The position numbers and the translations under genes were made by a program. DNA of 64,000 nt. It comes from Heyndrickxia oleronia. Lineage in GTDB: Bacteria; Bacillota; Bacilli; Bacillales; Bacillaceae_C. Positions 17,228 to 25,174 of this stretch are shown here, one piece after another; position 1 is the first letter of the stretch; each line of letters begins with the position of its first letter. The notes beneath the pieces were generated by a model. It did not search any database. It saw only the letters and a list, made by a program, of their open reading frames with translations, and had not been told where the DNA came from. The stretch covers positions 362,001 through 426,000 of the forward strand of contig NZ_CP065424.1 of assembly GCF_017809215.1 (NCBI RefSeq), written 5' to 3'.

Positions 17228-18427
17228 ATGAAAAGAGATTATTCTATTACACTATTATTTCTTAGTCAAATAATCTCAACATTTGCTAGTACATTTGGAA
17301 CATTTTGTATTTCTTGGCTTGTTTATGATGTAACAGGTTCAAAAATGGCGATGGGAGGGCTGTGGCTTGTAAGTATAATCGGCCAGTTAATTGTACAGTT
17401 ATTTGCTGGTCCATTTATTGATCGCTGGAAACGAACAACGATGATGAAACTATCAGAATGGTTAAGAGTATGTACTTACTTATTCGTTTTTATTTTTTGG
17501 GTGCTTAACCAAAACTCAGTAGGGATTTTATATATTTGTTCATTTATCAGTTCGATTTTTGTTTATGATTCAGCAGCAAGTGCCTTAATTCCAAAGTTAG
17601 TCAATAGTGATCATCTAGTGAAAATCAATGCAAGAATATCTGGACTCGTTCAGCTGATGAGATTCCTTTCCTTACCTATTGCTGGATTCATAATGGGGAA
17701 TATAGGAAGTGTGAAAAGTCTACTCCTTATTATAATTTTATATAGCTTTTCTCTAAGTAGTTTATATTTCATTCATGAACCAAAAAGTCGAGTTTCTCGC
17801 AAACAAACATGGATGCAACAATTCAAGGCAGGAATCCAGATCTATCAACAGTATAAGATCCTCCTTTTATTAGGGTTATTAGTATCGGTTACTAGTTTTG
17901 GAGTTTTTGCCACACAAGCAATGTATCTTCCCTATGTATCTGAAGTATTAGATGGTTCCTCCTTTGAATATAGTCTGTTTGCTGCTGCATTTCCATTTGG
18001 TTATATCATTGGGACGTTTATTGTAGGGAAGTTGAAGCAACCAAAAAAATATTTATATGTAGTCATGAGTTCCTCCTTATTTATTGGTGGTTGTACCTAT
18101 ATAGGTTTAGGTTTAACAAAAGCAATCATCGTCGCCTTATTGATTGAGACAATTGCCGGAATCGTCATGCCATTTTGGAATGTTTTTAGTACCACGCTAT
18201 ATCAGCGGCTTGTCCCTGAAACAATTTTAGGTCAGGTGATGTCCGTCCGTTTTCTTTTAACAAAAGCAGTTGTTCCTTTAGGGATTGTTTATGGGACTTT
18301 CGTTGCTACAAAAATTAGTCTATCTTTTTTATTTTTATCGATTGGAGGAATCATTTGTTTCGTCTCTGGATTGGGTTTATGTTATCTAGTTATGTTTTCG
18401 TCAAAACGTGAACATTTAATTCAGTGA
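17228..18427 (+). CDS. MFS transporter (drug/macrolide efflux type)
   Basis: A 399-residue major facilitator protein with about twelve membrane helices and the loop motif GPFIDRWKRTTMM near residue 57. The general layout matches the MefA/YfmI-like enterobactin-and-macrolide efflux branch. Its ATG directly follows the ArsR stop codon, so translation is probably coupled. The substrate is not deducible from the sequence. Confidence 0.85.
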   Translation: MKRDYSITLLFLSQIISTFASTFGTFCISWLVYDVTGSKMAMGGLWLVSIIGQLIVQLFAGPFIDRWKRTTMMKLSEWLRVCTYLFVFIFWVLNQNSVGILYICSFISSIFVYDSAASALIPKLVNSDHLVKINARISGLVQLMRFLSLPIAGFIMGNIGSVKSLLLIIILYSFSLSSLYFIHEPKSRVSRKQTWMQQFKAGIQIYQQYKILLLLGLLVSVTSFGVFATQAMYLPYVSEVLDGSSFEYSLFAAAFPFGYIIGTFIVGKLKQPKKYLYVVMSSSLFIGGCTYIGLGLTKAIIVALLIETIAGIVMPFWNVFSTTLYQRLVPETILGQVMSVRFLLTKAVVPLGIVYGTFVATKISLSFLFLSIGGIICFVSGLGLCYLVMFSSKREHLIQ

Positions 18428-18507
18428 TTGAGGGTATTGGCAAATAGCTGTTCTTCTTTTCATTGTGGGGAATATAAATTTTATAGTGGGATGTGGAAGG
18501 AGGATAG

Positions 18508-18528
18508 ATGAAAATTACTCATGTTTGA
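18508..18528 (+). promoter_or_regulatory. Six-codon leader ORF overlapping the first gerP-like start
   Basis: The strong site AAGGAGG (18497-18503) sits 4 bp before an ATG that opens a six-codon ORF, MKITHV, whose stop codon (18526-18528) overlaps the start codon region of the gerP-like gene (ATG at 18521). The gerP-like ATG itself lies 17 bp from that site, too far for direct use. The gene may therefore be translated by re-initiation or coupling. Confidence 0.4.
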
Positions 18529-18748
18529 AATAACAAACATTAACTTAGATCATATAAAAATTAACTCTTCGGATCATGGAAGTTCAATTTCTTTCGGTTC
18601 AACAGTGATGATTGGCAAGAGAGTATATGCAAAGAAAAATCAAGCATTTGGTCAAAATGTAGCTGATTCTATCATTCATATTACTCCAGTTAGTATGACT
18701 ATTGACGATGATATTGAGGATATGTTTAGTAGCAAACATTCGTTATAA
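18521..18748 (+). CDS. GerPF/GerPA-like spore germination protein, copy 1
   Basis: A 75-residue soluble protein of the GerP family, with INLDHIKINSSDHGSSISFGSTVMIG as the family-defining N-terminal half, read in parts. GerP proteins are made in the mother cell and help germinants pass through the coat layers. It is the first of three short, related genes in tandem and is the most divergent of them (KKNQAFGQNVADSI in place of KRNQGIGEQNGDF). Unlike the canonical gerPABCDEF cluster there are only small F/A-like members here. Confidence 0.8.
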   Translation: MFEITNINLDHIKINSSDHGSSISFGSTVMIGKRVYAKKNQAFGQNVADSIIHITPVSMTIDDDIEDMFSSKHSL

Positions 18749-18796
18749 AAAACATGGTGTTTGCTAGATTATTCCTTCCTAAAAGGGGGAGATTCG

Positions 18797-19030
18797 ATGA
18801 TATTTGCTCCAGTTACAATTAACTTTCAAACCCTAAAAGTAAATTCCCTTGATCATTCTGCAGTGTTAAATATGGGAACGAATCAATATTTAGATGTTTT
18901 TGTTTCATATAAGAGAAATCAAGGAATTGGTGAACAAAATGGTGATTTTGTTCAAATGTTACTACCAGTTTCAGCGGTAGCTGATTCAGATATTCTCGAT
19001 TCACCATCGGTCAAAAATAGTCTTATATAA
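18797..19030 (+). CDS. GerPF/GerPA-like spore germination protein, copy 2
   Basis: A 77-residue GerP-family protein that starts MIFAPVTINFQTLKVNSLDHSAVLNMG; ATG 18797 follows AAAGGGGGA. It shares the block SYKRNQGIGEQNGDF with the third copy. The stop codon is at the edge of a dispersed element (19031), which now separates copies 2 and 3. It likely belongs to a short mother-cell transcript with copy 1. Confidence 0.82.
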   Translation: MIFAPVTINFQTLKVNSLDHSAVLNMGTNQYLDVFVSYKRNQGIGEQNGDFVQMLLPVSAVADSDILDSPSVKNSLI

Positions 19031-19211
19031 GGCTGTTGCCTTATAGTTTGTTGCCTTTGTAAAAGCCTAACTGCCGGCTTTTACACCCATAAAGGATTCA
19101 GCAATTTTAATGGAGTTTGTAGCTCTTTTGAAATGAAAAGCGCAGCGGTCTTCAGATGATAGTTATTTACTAAAACATTACTAAACTGCAAAATTGTTTA
19201 AGGAAAGAGCC
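19031..19211 (-). mobile_element. Dispersed element, full-length reverse copy between gerP-like genes
   Basis: This 181-bp copy runs in reverse: it begins GGCTGTTGCCTTATAGTTTG and ends AAGGAAAGAGCC. The TAAAAGCC hairpin arm (19061-19085) is intact while the left-end TIR has decayed. The flanks TTATATAA and AATATAAA share ATATAA with a one-base shift, so the target duplication is only approximate. It starts on the base following the stop codon of gerP-like copy 2. Confidence 0.78.
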
Positions 19212-19246
19212 AATATAAATGACAGAAGCTTTGGGAGTGGTTATCA

Positions 19247-19483
19247 ATGTTCTTTTTCACACCAACAGTTGTAAATATGCTAGGCTTTAAGATTAATTCA
19301 GTGGATAATTCATCTGTAATTAATGCTGGCCCCGTTCAAGCCATTGACCAGTTTACTTCATATAAGCGGAACCAGGCATTCGGAGAACAGAATGGGGATT
19401 TTTCTTTAATGAATCTCCCCTTATCCTCTGTTGTTGATCCGGATATTAGTGATAGTGCAACTGCCAAAAACAGTTTTATTTAG
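19247..19483 (+). CDS. GerPF/GerPA-like spore germination protein, copy 3
   Basis: A 78-residue GerP-family protein (FFFTPTVVNMLGFKINSVDNSS...), most similar to copy 2 through SYKRNQAFGEQNGDFS and a shared end KNSFI/KNSLI. The ATG has GGGAGTGG upstream. The inserted 181-bp element separates it from copy 2, so it may now depend on read-through or on its own promoter. Confidence 0.8.
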   Translation: MFFFTPTVVNMLGFKINSVDNSSVINAGPVQAIDQFTSYKRNQAFGEQNGDFSLMNLPLSSVVDPDISDSATAKNSFI

Positions 19484-19518
19484 TATATGGATGTGTAAAA
19501 GCACGATAATGAGTGCTT

Positions 19519-19992
19519 TTACACATGAAATATACTCTCAAGTACAACCAAAGGATCATAATATGGTCTTCCGAATTCGCTACCGGTATAGTAGAATTCA
19601 GGATTCTCCAGATAACTAAATAATGTGTTTTCCTTTTTTATTTCCCATTTTAACTGTTCTTCTTCAGTGTCAAACTGATATGATGCGGACCGTGTTGGTG
19701 TTTTGTATTTAACAGATATGGAGGCAATCGTTTCTCTATCCTTTAATATAAATATAGTCGGGTCGCCCTTTGAAAAAGCAGTAAACTCTAAGGAATCGAA
19801 AGCTGCGCGAACAGTCAAGTGACCTGCGTTTACAACAAGCCCTCTTTCTCTAAAATAATCTTCAAAGGCATCTAAAAAATCCTGAACTTTTTCTTTCAAT
19901 ATCGGTTGAATATTATTCTCCAATAATTTACTATTTAGTTCTTTTATTTTATTTAATTCGAATGTTAATTTTTCTAAATCACTTTTGCTCAT
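19519..19992 (-). CDS. Hypothetical protein (157 aa)
   Basis: I do not recognise a family. The protein is soluble, with a helical, charged N-terminal half (LTFELNKIKELNSKLLENNIQPILKE, read in parts) and a beta-rich C-terminal half containing FILKDRETIASISVKYKT. No membrane segment or catalytic motif is evident. The in-frame TTG at 20001 directly abuts AAGGAG, so ATG 19992 (10 bp away) is preferred. It is convergent with the third gerP-like gene. Confidence 0.65.
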   Translation of the reverse strand: MSKSDLEKLTFELNKIKELNSKLLENNIQPILKEKVQDFLDAFEDYFRERGLVVNAGHLTVRAAFDSLEFTAFSKGDPTIFILKDRETIASISVKYKTPTRSASYQFDTEEEQLKWEIKKENTLFSYLENPEFYYTGSEFGRPYYDPLVVLESIFHV

Positions 19993-20101
19993 GATTATCA
20001 AGCTCCTTATGATTGTTAAATATATTTTACCAAAAATTCTCCTCCATGATGTTATTTGTCTCTAATAGAATAGGTTAAGAATAAGAGAACCTTTCATGAC
20101 A

Positions 20102-20210
20102 CCGAGAAAAGAACTACAAACTTCATAATAACACTGAACCTTTTATTAGGAGAAAAGCCGGCAATAGGGCTTTGCAAAGCAACAAACTATCTGAACAGCT
20201 TTTGGTTCAA
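20102..20210 (+). mobile_element. Dispersed element, right-half remnant
   Basis: Only the right half is recognisable: GAGAAAAGAACTACAAACTT, then CATAATAACACTGAA, the GAAAAGCCGGCAATAGGGCT hairpin and AAAGCAACAAACTATCTG. The left terminus is missing and no target duplication can be read. It is a decayed fossil upstream of the L,D-transpeptidase gene. Confidence 0.65.
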
Positions 20211-20330
20211 AGGAAACGAGTCTTGAGGCATTGAAAATGATTGCATCTATTTGATACATACTAAATTTTTTTATGTCTGTTTGGTTCATTATCCATGAGT
20301 ATGCATAATGTATGAATGGAGGTGGGGAAA

Positions 20331-20669
20331 GTGGCATATGAAATTCATGTATCAACAGCAAAACGCCGTTTGACATTGTTGAATGCCGGAAGAGTTGTCA
20401 AAACCTATCCAATCGGGGTGGGGAAGATGCTGACCCCTACACCTAAAGGGGTATATACAATCATCAATAAACAGCCAAATCCAGGAGGTCCATTCGGTAT
20501 CATGTGGATGGGATTATCGAAGCAGCACTATGGAATACACGGGACTAATAATCCTGCCTCAATTGGGAAGCTGGTTTCACATGGGTGTATTCGAATGTAC
20601 AATAAGGATGTTCTTTCCCTTTCGAAAATTGTTCCGATAGGCACTAAGGTGAGCATAAGCCGAAATTAG
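20331..20669 (+). CDS. Minimal L,D-transpeptidase (YkuD domain only)
   Basis: A 112-residue protein that is essentially a bare YkuD domain. The active-site motif HGTNN...SHGCIRMYN is complete, with the catalytic cysteine near residue 92. There is no signal peptide, membrane helix or LysM repeat. Enzymes of this class form 3-3 cross-links in peptidoglycan or spore cortex; lack of an export signal suggests action in the spore compartment or non-classical release. GTG 20331 is chosen because GGAGG at 20318 lies inside the longer ORF from 20316. Confidence 0.85.
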   Translation: MAYEIHVSTAKRRLTLLNAGRVVKTYPIGVGKMLTPTPKGVYTIINKQPNPGGPFGIMWMGLSKQHYGIHGTNNPASIGKLVSHGCIRMYNKDVLSLSKIVPIGTKVSISRN

Positions 20670-20745
20670 TGGTTAAAAAGTATCCACTAGGTCGAGTCCA
20701 CAGACTTCATTCAAAAAAATTATTTAAGAAAAATAAAAAAAGATA

Positions 20746-20774
20746 TTGACTTATATTATATTTCGGAATATTAT
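20746..20774 (+). promoter_or_regulatory. Sigma-A promoter of the metNPQ operon
   Basis: TTGACT at 20746-20751 and TATTAT at 20769-20774 are separated by 17 bp, about 45 bp ahead of the S-box aptamer. Confidence 0.8.
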
Positions 20775-20817
20775 TGAACATAATTAATTGAACAAAAATT
20801 AAATAAAATGACTATTA

Positions 20818-20932
20818 CTTATCCAGAGAGGTGGAGGGACTGGCCCTGCGAAGCCTCGGCAACGGGTTTGCTATTTTGCAAATACCGTGCTAATTCCTGC
20901 AAGCTGATTGTTTTATCAGCTTGAAAGATAAG
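20818..20932 (+). ncRNA. SAM-I (S-box) riboswitch upstream of metN
   Basis: The conserved S-box core is clear: P1 strands CTTATC (20818) and GATAAG (20927), the GAGAGGTGGAGGGACTGGCC block, GAAGCCTCGGCAAC and GTGCTAATTCCTGC. SAM binding stabilises P1 and allows the downstream terminator to form, so uptake genes are expressed when SAM is low. The 3' strand of P1 (GATAAGAAG) can instead pair with the 5' part of the terminator stem, which would be the antiterminator. Confidence 0.95.
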
Positions 20933-20950
20933 AAGTAGAGCGGTTAATAT

Positions 20951-20997
20951 AAACCCTTCTTCTTATCTGTGTGCGGATAAGAAGAAGGGTTTTTTTG
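20951..20997 (+). terminator. Riboswitch-controlled terminator of metNPQ
   Basis: AAACCCTTCTTCTTATC pairs with GATAAGAAGAAGGGTTT around a short loop and is followed by a T-run. It is the expression platform of the preceding S-box. Confidence 0.92.
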
Positions 20998-21018
20998 TTC
21001 TTGAGAGGAGAATACAAC

Positions 21019-22044
21019 ATGATTAAGTTTGAAGGTGTAAGTAAGGTTTTCCAGTCAAAAGGCAGAGAAGTTGCAGCTGTGCAGGATGTCTCCTTGTCGA
21101 TTGAAAAAGGGGAAATATTTGGGGTCATCGGCTTCAGTGGAGCCGGGAAAAGTACCCTACTTAGGCTGGTAAATCTATTAGAACGACCAACAACTGGAAA
21201 AGTGATTGTCAATGATCAGGAAAATTTATCGCTTACAGAGAAGGAACTCAGGATGATGAGGCAAAGAATTGGAATGATCTTTCAGACCTTTAATCTATTT
21301 AACTCCCGAACGGTGTTTGGAAATGTTGCTTATCCATTAAAACTTGCGAAAGTGCCAAAACAGGAGATTAATCGTAGAGTAACAGAACTATTACAATTTG
21401 TAGGATTAGCAGATAAGGCGAAGTATTATCCTGAACAATTGTCTGGTGGTCAGAAACAGCGGGTAGGTATTGCAAGAGCTCTTGCTACATCCCCAGATAT
21501 TCTTATCTGTGATGAGGCTACCTCTGCATTAGATCCAGAAACTACTAGTGATATTTTGAATCTGTTAAAAAAGGTAAATGAAGAGTACAATGTGACCATT
21601 CTATTAATCACCCATGAAATGCAAGTCATTCGCAATATATGTGACAGAGTAGCAGTGATGGAAAACGGAAGGGTCATAGAGGAAGGATCGGTTTTTGATA
21701 TTTTCACAAATCCAAAAACACAAACAACTAAGAATTTTATTAGTTCTGTTTTAAATGACAAAATCTCTTCTAAACTATTTGAAAAATTACGATCTAACCC
21801 ATCAAGTCGCTTATACAGATTAGTTTTTACTGGGGAAGAGACAAGTAAACCGTTGCTTTCTGATATTGCGAAGTCCTATCAAGTAGATGTTAATATCATT
21901 TACGGCAATATTAGCGAGTTACAGGAAGTGCTTTTTGGCCAGCTTATCGTTGAATTACAAGGGACAGATCATGAAGTTGATAAGGCAGTGAAGCATTTAG
22001 AAAGATTTGTACAAATAAAGGAGGTTACAACTCATGCAAGTTGA
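21019..22044 (+). CDS. metN: Methionine ABC transporter ATP-binding protein MetN
   Basis: A 341-residue ABC ATPase. Walker A GFSGAGKST is at about residues 38-46, the signature LSGGQKQR near 140, Walker B ILICDEATSALDPET near 160-175, and a C-terminal NIL regulatory domain from about 265. It powers import of L- and D-methionine. The ATG follows GAGAGGAG just after the riboswitch terminator; the longer ORF from 20971 runs through the terminator and is not used. metP overlaps its end. Confidence 0.95.
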   Translation: MIKFEGVSKVFQSKGREVAAVQDVSLSIEKGEIFGVIGFSGAGKSTLLRLVNLLERPTTGKVIVNDQENLSLTEKELRMMRQRIGMIFQTFNLFNSRTVFGNVAYPLKLAKVPKQEINRRVTELLQFVGLADKAKYYPEQLSGGQKQRVGIARALATSPDILICDEATSALDPETTSDILNLLKKVNEEYNVTILLITHEMQVIRNICDRVAVMENGRVIEEGSVFDIFTNPKTQTTKNFISSVLNDKISSKLFEKLRSNPSSRLYRLVFTGEETSKPLLSDIAKSYQVDVNIIYGNISELQEVLFGQLIVELQGTDHEVDKAVKHLERFVQIKEVTTHAS

Positions 22045-22696
22045 TTGGAGTACATTTTGGCCCAGAGTAGTGCAGGCATCGGGTCAAACAGTGACTATGG
22101 TTATTTTTACATTAATCTTTTCAACAATCATTGGAACGATTATTGGTTTACTCCTTTTCGTCACTCGAAAAGGCAATATTTTAGAAAATAAAACGGTATC
22201 TACTATCTTAAATATTTTAATAAATATTATTCGACCGATTCCATTTATTATTTTTCTCGTTGCCATTAGCCCAATTACTAGGATGGTGATGGGGTCAACC
22301 ATTGGAACAGCTGCAGCTATCTTTCCGATGACCATAGCAGCATCCTTCGGAATTGCACGTGTGGTCGAAAACAATCTTGTATCCATCGATCCGGGAATTA
22401 TAGAAGCAGCGAAGGCCATGGGGGCAGGTAAGCTACAAATTATCTTCGGGGTATTAATTCGTGAAGCCTTGGGTCCACTAATTTTAGGAATTACCTTTAT
22501 CACCGTTGGATTAATTGATTTTTCAGCCATGGCAGGTACAGTAGGCGGCGGTGGCCTTGGAGATTTGGCGATGACCTATGGTTATCAACGCTTTGATACG
22601 CAAGTGATGATTGTGACAGTTGTGTTATTAATTATTCTTGTACAAATTGCTCAATTTGTTGGCAACTACTTAGCGAGAATTTTCCTTCGTAGATAA
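22034..22696 (+). CDS. metP: Methionine ABC transporter permease MetP
   Basis: A 220-residue permease with about five membrane helices and the EAA loop IEAAKAMGAGKLQIIFGVLIREA (read in parts). It overlaps metN by 11 bp, which implies translational coupling. It forms the channel of the MetNPQ importer in the cytoplasmic membrane. In other species the gene is called metI, a name used here for the cystathionine synthase gene. Confidence 0.94.
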   Translation: MQVDWSTFWPRVVQASGQTVTMVIFTLIFSTIIGTIIGLLLFVTRKGNILENKTVSTILNILINIIRPIPFIIFLVAISPITRMVMGSTIGTAAAIFPMTIAASFGIARVVENNLVSIDPGIIEAAKAMGAGKLQIIFGVLIREALGPLILGITFITVGLIDFSAMAGTVGGGGLGDLAMTYGYQRFDTQVMIVTVVLLIILVQIAQFVGNYLARIFLRR

Positions 22697-22741
22697 AAAT
22701 AAAGCAATGATAAAAACATCATAAGAAAAGAGGAAATATAA

Positions 22742-23590
22742 ATGAAAAAATCATTTTTACTAAGCATTATTGCAGTAATCACTCTTTCCCTTCTTGCTGC
22801 ATGTGGCAAAGAAACTAGTGGAAAAGATAGTAAAGTCGTGACGATTGGAGTGACAGGATCGGACGGACAAATGTGGGATATTATTAAGGAAAAGGCAAAA
22901 AAAGAGGGTATAACAGTTAAATTGAAGGAATTCTCTGATTATACGATTCCAAATCAAGCACTAGCCGATGGAGATATCGATCTGAATGCCTTTCAGCATA
23001 TAGCTTTTCTAAACCAATTTAAAGAAGAACATAACCTAGATATTACACCAATTGGAACTACACAAATCGCACCTATGGGAATGTTTTCTGATAAATATAA
23101 GAATCCTGATGACATCCCGACTGGAGGAGAAATTGCGATTCCTAACGACCCGTCAAATCAAGCACGTGCTCTATTATTATTACAATCAGCAGGTCTAATT
23201 AAATTAAAGGATGATTTTGGTCTATTTGGTGACCCAAGTGGGATTGTAGAAAATCCAAAGAAGCTTAAGATTACACCAGTTGTGGCGCAACAAACACCTC
23301 GTGTTCTAAAAGATGTTGCTGCATCAGTCATTAATAATGGGGTGGCCGGCCAAGCTGGTCTTAATATTACAAAGGAATCTATTTATCTCGAGGATCCAAA
23401 TAGTGATTCGGTAAAGCCATATATTAATATTATTGCTGCACGAACAAAGGAAAAGGATAACAAAATCTATAAAAAAATTCTTGAAATTTATCATAGTAAG
23501 GAAGTAGAGGAAGCAATCAAAAAAGATACAAAAGGTGGATCAATCGTGGTTGATATGCCAATTAAAGATCTTGATGGGATTATTAAATAA
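22742..23590 (+). CDS. metQ: Methionine-binding lipoprotein MetQ
   Basis: A 282-residue substrate-binding lipoprotein of the NlpA family. The signal peptide ends in the lipobox LLAAC (Cys about 21), and the mature part carries the family features IDLNAFQHIAFLNQF and IAIPNDPSNQARALLLLQSAGLI (read in parts). It captures methionine outside the membrane for MetNP. It is 45 bp from metP with no terminator between them. Confidence 0.94.
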   Translation: MKKSFLLSIIAVITLSLLAACGKETSGKDSKVVTIGVTGSDGQMWDIIKEKAKKEGITVKLKEFSDYTIPNQALADGDIDLNAFQHIAFLNQFKEEHNLDITPIGTTQIAPMGMFSDKYKNPDDIPTGGEIAIPNDPSNQARALLLLQSAGLIKLKDDFGLFGDPSGIVENPKKLKITPVVAQQTPRVLKDVAASVINNGVAGQAGLNITKESIYLEDPNSDSVKPYINIIAARTKEKDNKIYKKILEIYHSKEVEEAIKKDTKGGSIVVDMPIKDLDGIIK

Positions 23591-23674
23591 GGACTAGTCG
23601 ATTTTTTTAGCATTCACTACCTTTAATTCTGATTAAACATATATGAAAAACAAGAAATAGGAAGGGGAAAAATA

Positions 23675-24871
23675 ATGACAATACAAACAGAAAGTTTAAG
23701 AGAAAGTATTGTAAAAAGCATTGAGGATTCAAAGGAGCTATACATTGAGGCAAGCCATAAAATTCACGAAAATCCTGAAATAGGAAATCAAGAGTTCTTT
23801 GCAGCAAAGACATTAACAGCTATTCTTGAAAAAGCTGGTTTCGAGGTAACTCGTAATGTTGCAGGGCATGAAACAGGATTTGTTGCACGAAAATCTTCAG
23901 CTAAAAAAGGACCTCGAATTGCATTTCTTGCCGAATATGATGCTTTGCCAGGCTTAGGTCATGCTTGTGGTCATAATATCATTGGTACGACAAGTGTAGC
24001 AGCGGGGATTGCCTTAGCTGAAGTAATCGATGAAACAGGCGGAGAAGTAGTAGTATTTGGGACACCAGCGGAAGAAGGAGGGCCAAATGGCAGTGCAAAG
24101 GGAAGCTTCGTTAAACATGGATTATTAGAAGGAGTTGACATTGCTTTAATCATTCATCCTTCTGGAAAAACAGGTATCACGACACCTTTTCTTGCTGTAG
24201 ATCCGCTTGATTTTCATTTTTATGGAAAGGCAGCCCATGCATCTGGTTCGCCTGAAAAGGGAATTAATGCGTTGGATGCGGTTATCCAATTATTCAATGG
24301 AATCAATGCACTACGCCAGCAATTACCTACAGATGTGAGAATTCATGGTATCATTACTCATGGTGGAGAAGCTCCAAATATCATTCCTGAATATGCATCT
24401 GCTCGATTCTTTATCCGTGCAAGTACATGGAAGCGTGCTGAAGAAGTATCTGAAAAGGTACGAAATATCGCTCAAGGAGCAGCACTTGCGACGGGCAGTA
24501 CAGTAAAAGTGGATCGTTTCCAAAATGAGGTTCATGATTTCGTCATCAATGATACGCTTGATGAAGTAATAAAGAAAGAACTCGAATTATTAGGTGAAGT
24601 GGTATCGACAGAAAAGGAAAAAGGGATTGGATCTTCGGATGCTGGAAATGTTAGTCATGTTGTTCCGACCGCACATCCATATATTAAAATTGGCCCTGAT
24701 GATTTAATTGGCCATACAAATGAATTTCGGGAATGTGCTAAATCAGAACTCGGGGATAAAGCATTAATTACGGGAGCGAAAGCATTGGCCTTTACTGGAT
24801 ATCAAATTTTAACAGAGCCTGGCTTACTGGAAAAAGTCCGTGCTGATTTTGAGGCACAATTAAAGAAGTAA
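23675..24871 (+). CDS. M20-family amidohydrolase in the S-box operon
   Basis: A 398-residue metallopeptidase-like protein of the M20D / Acy1-like-2 (AbgB-type) group. Zinc-ligand motifs AEYDALPGLGHACGHN (about 88-103), GTPAEEGG (about 128-135) and GHTNEF near the C-terminus are all present. It lies 84 bp after metQ with no terminator, and a terminator follows it, so it is probably SAM-regulated with the importer. The inferred role is hydrolysis of an N-acylated or peptide-bound sulphur amino acid brought in by MetNPQ. The substrate is unproven. Confidence 0.85.
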   Translation: MTIQTESLRESIVKSIEDSKELYIEASHKIHENPEIGNQEFFAAKTLTAILEKAGFEVTRNVAGHETGFVARKSSAKKGPRIAFLAEYDALPGLGHACGHNIIGTTSVAAGIALAEVIDETGGEVVVFGTPAEEGGPNGSAKGSFVKHGLLEGVDIALIIHPSGKTGITTPFLAVDPLDFHFYGKAAHASGSPEKGINALDAVIQLFNGINALRQQLPTDVRIHGIITHGGEAPNIIPEYASARFFIRASTWKRAEEVSEKVRNIAQGAALATGSTVKVDRFQNEVHDFVINDTLDEVIKKELELLGEVVSTEKEKGIGSSDAGNVSHVVPTAHPYIKIGPDDLIGHTNEFRECAKSELGDKALITGAKALAFTGYQILTEPGLLEKVRADFEAQLKK

Positions 24872-24918
24872 GAAATGAACATTGAATATACTAATCTTCG
24901 AGAGAGTAAATAAAAACA

Positions 24919-24957
24919 AAGGTGTAGGACATTTGTCTTACACCTTATTTTTATTGA
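24919..24957 (+). terminator. Terminator of the metNPQ-M20 operon
   Basis: AAGGTGTAGGAC pairs with GTCTTACACCTT and is followed by an ATTTTTATT tract. Confidence 0.85.
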
Positions 24958-24999
24958 AAATTAGCTTAGAGTTCCTTCAGAAATTATGATAAGATAACT

Positions 25000-25060
25000 T
25001 AGCTATAATATTTTTCTAAAACTATTTTTTCAAATATCGTTGCTATTTAGGGAATGTTTA
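25000..25060 (+). mobile_element. Possible decayed left end of the dispersed element
   Basis: ATTTTTTCAAATATCGTTGCTATTTAGGG resembles the family left end in two parts (TTTTCTCAAACATTGTTGC and CTATTTAAG), but the right end cannot be recognised. It occupies the gap between the M20 gene and brnQ and is the weakest member of the set. Confidence 0.35.
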
Positions 25061-25174
25061 AACGAATAAAAAGTTTGGAAGACTGACAAGTCCTTTCATT
25101 CCAAAATAGCCTTTTTGGAAAGGGAATATTAAGTAAATTTTGATTATTTAGTTGATTTTCTGGAGGAGAAACAT

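Noticed and set aside
22084..22530. 148-codon minus-strand ORF opposite metP
   Set aside because: Antisense shadow of a clear permease gene, with no ribosome site.
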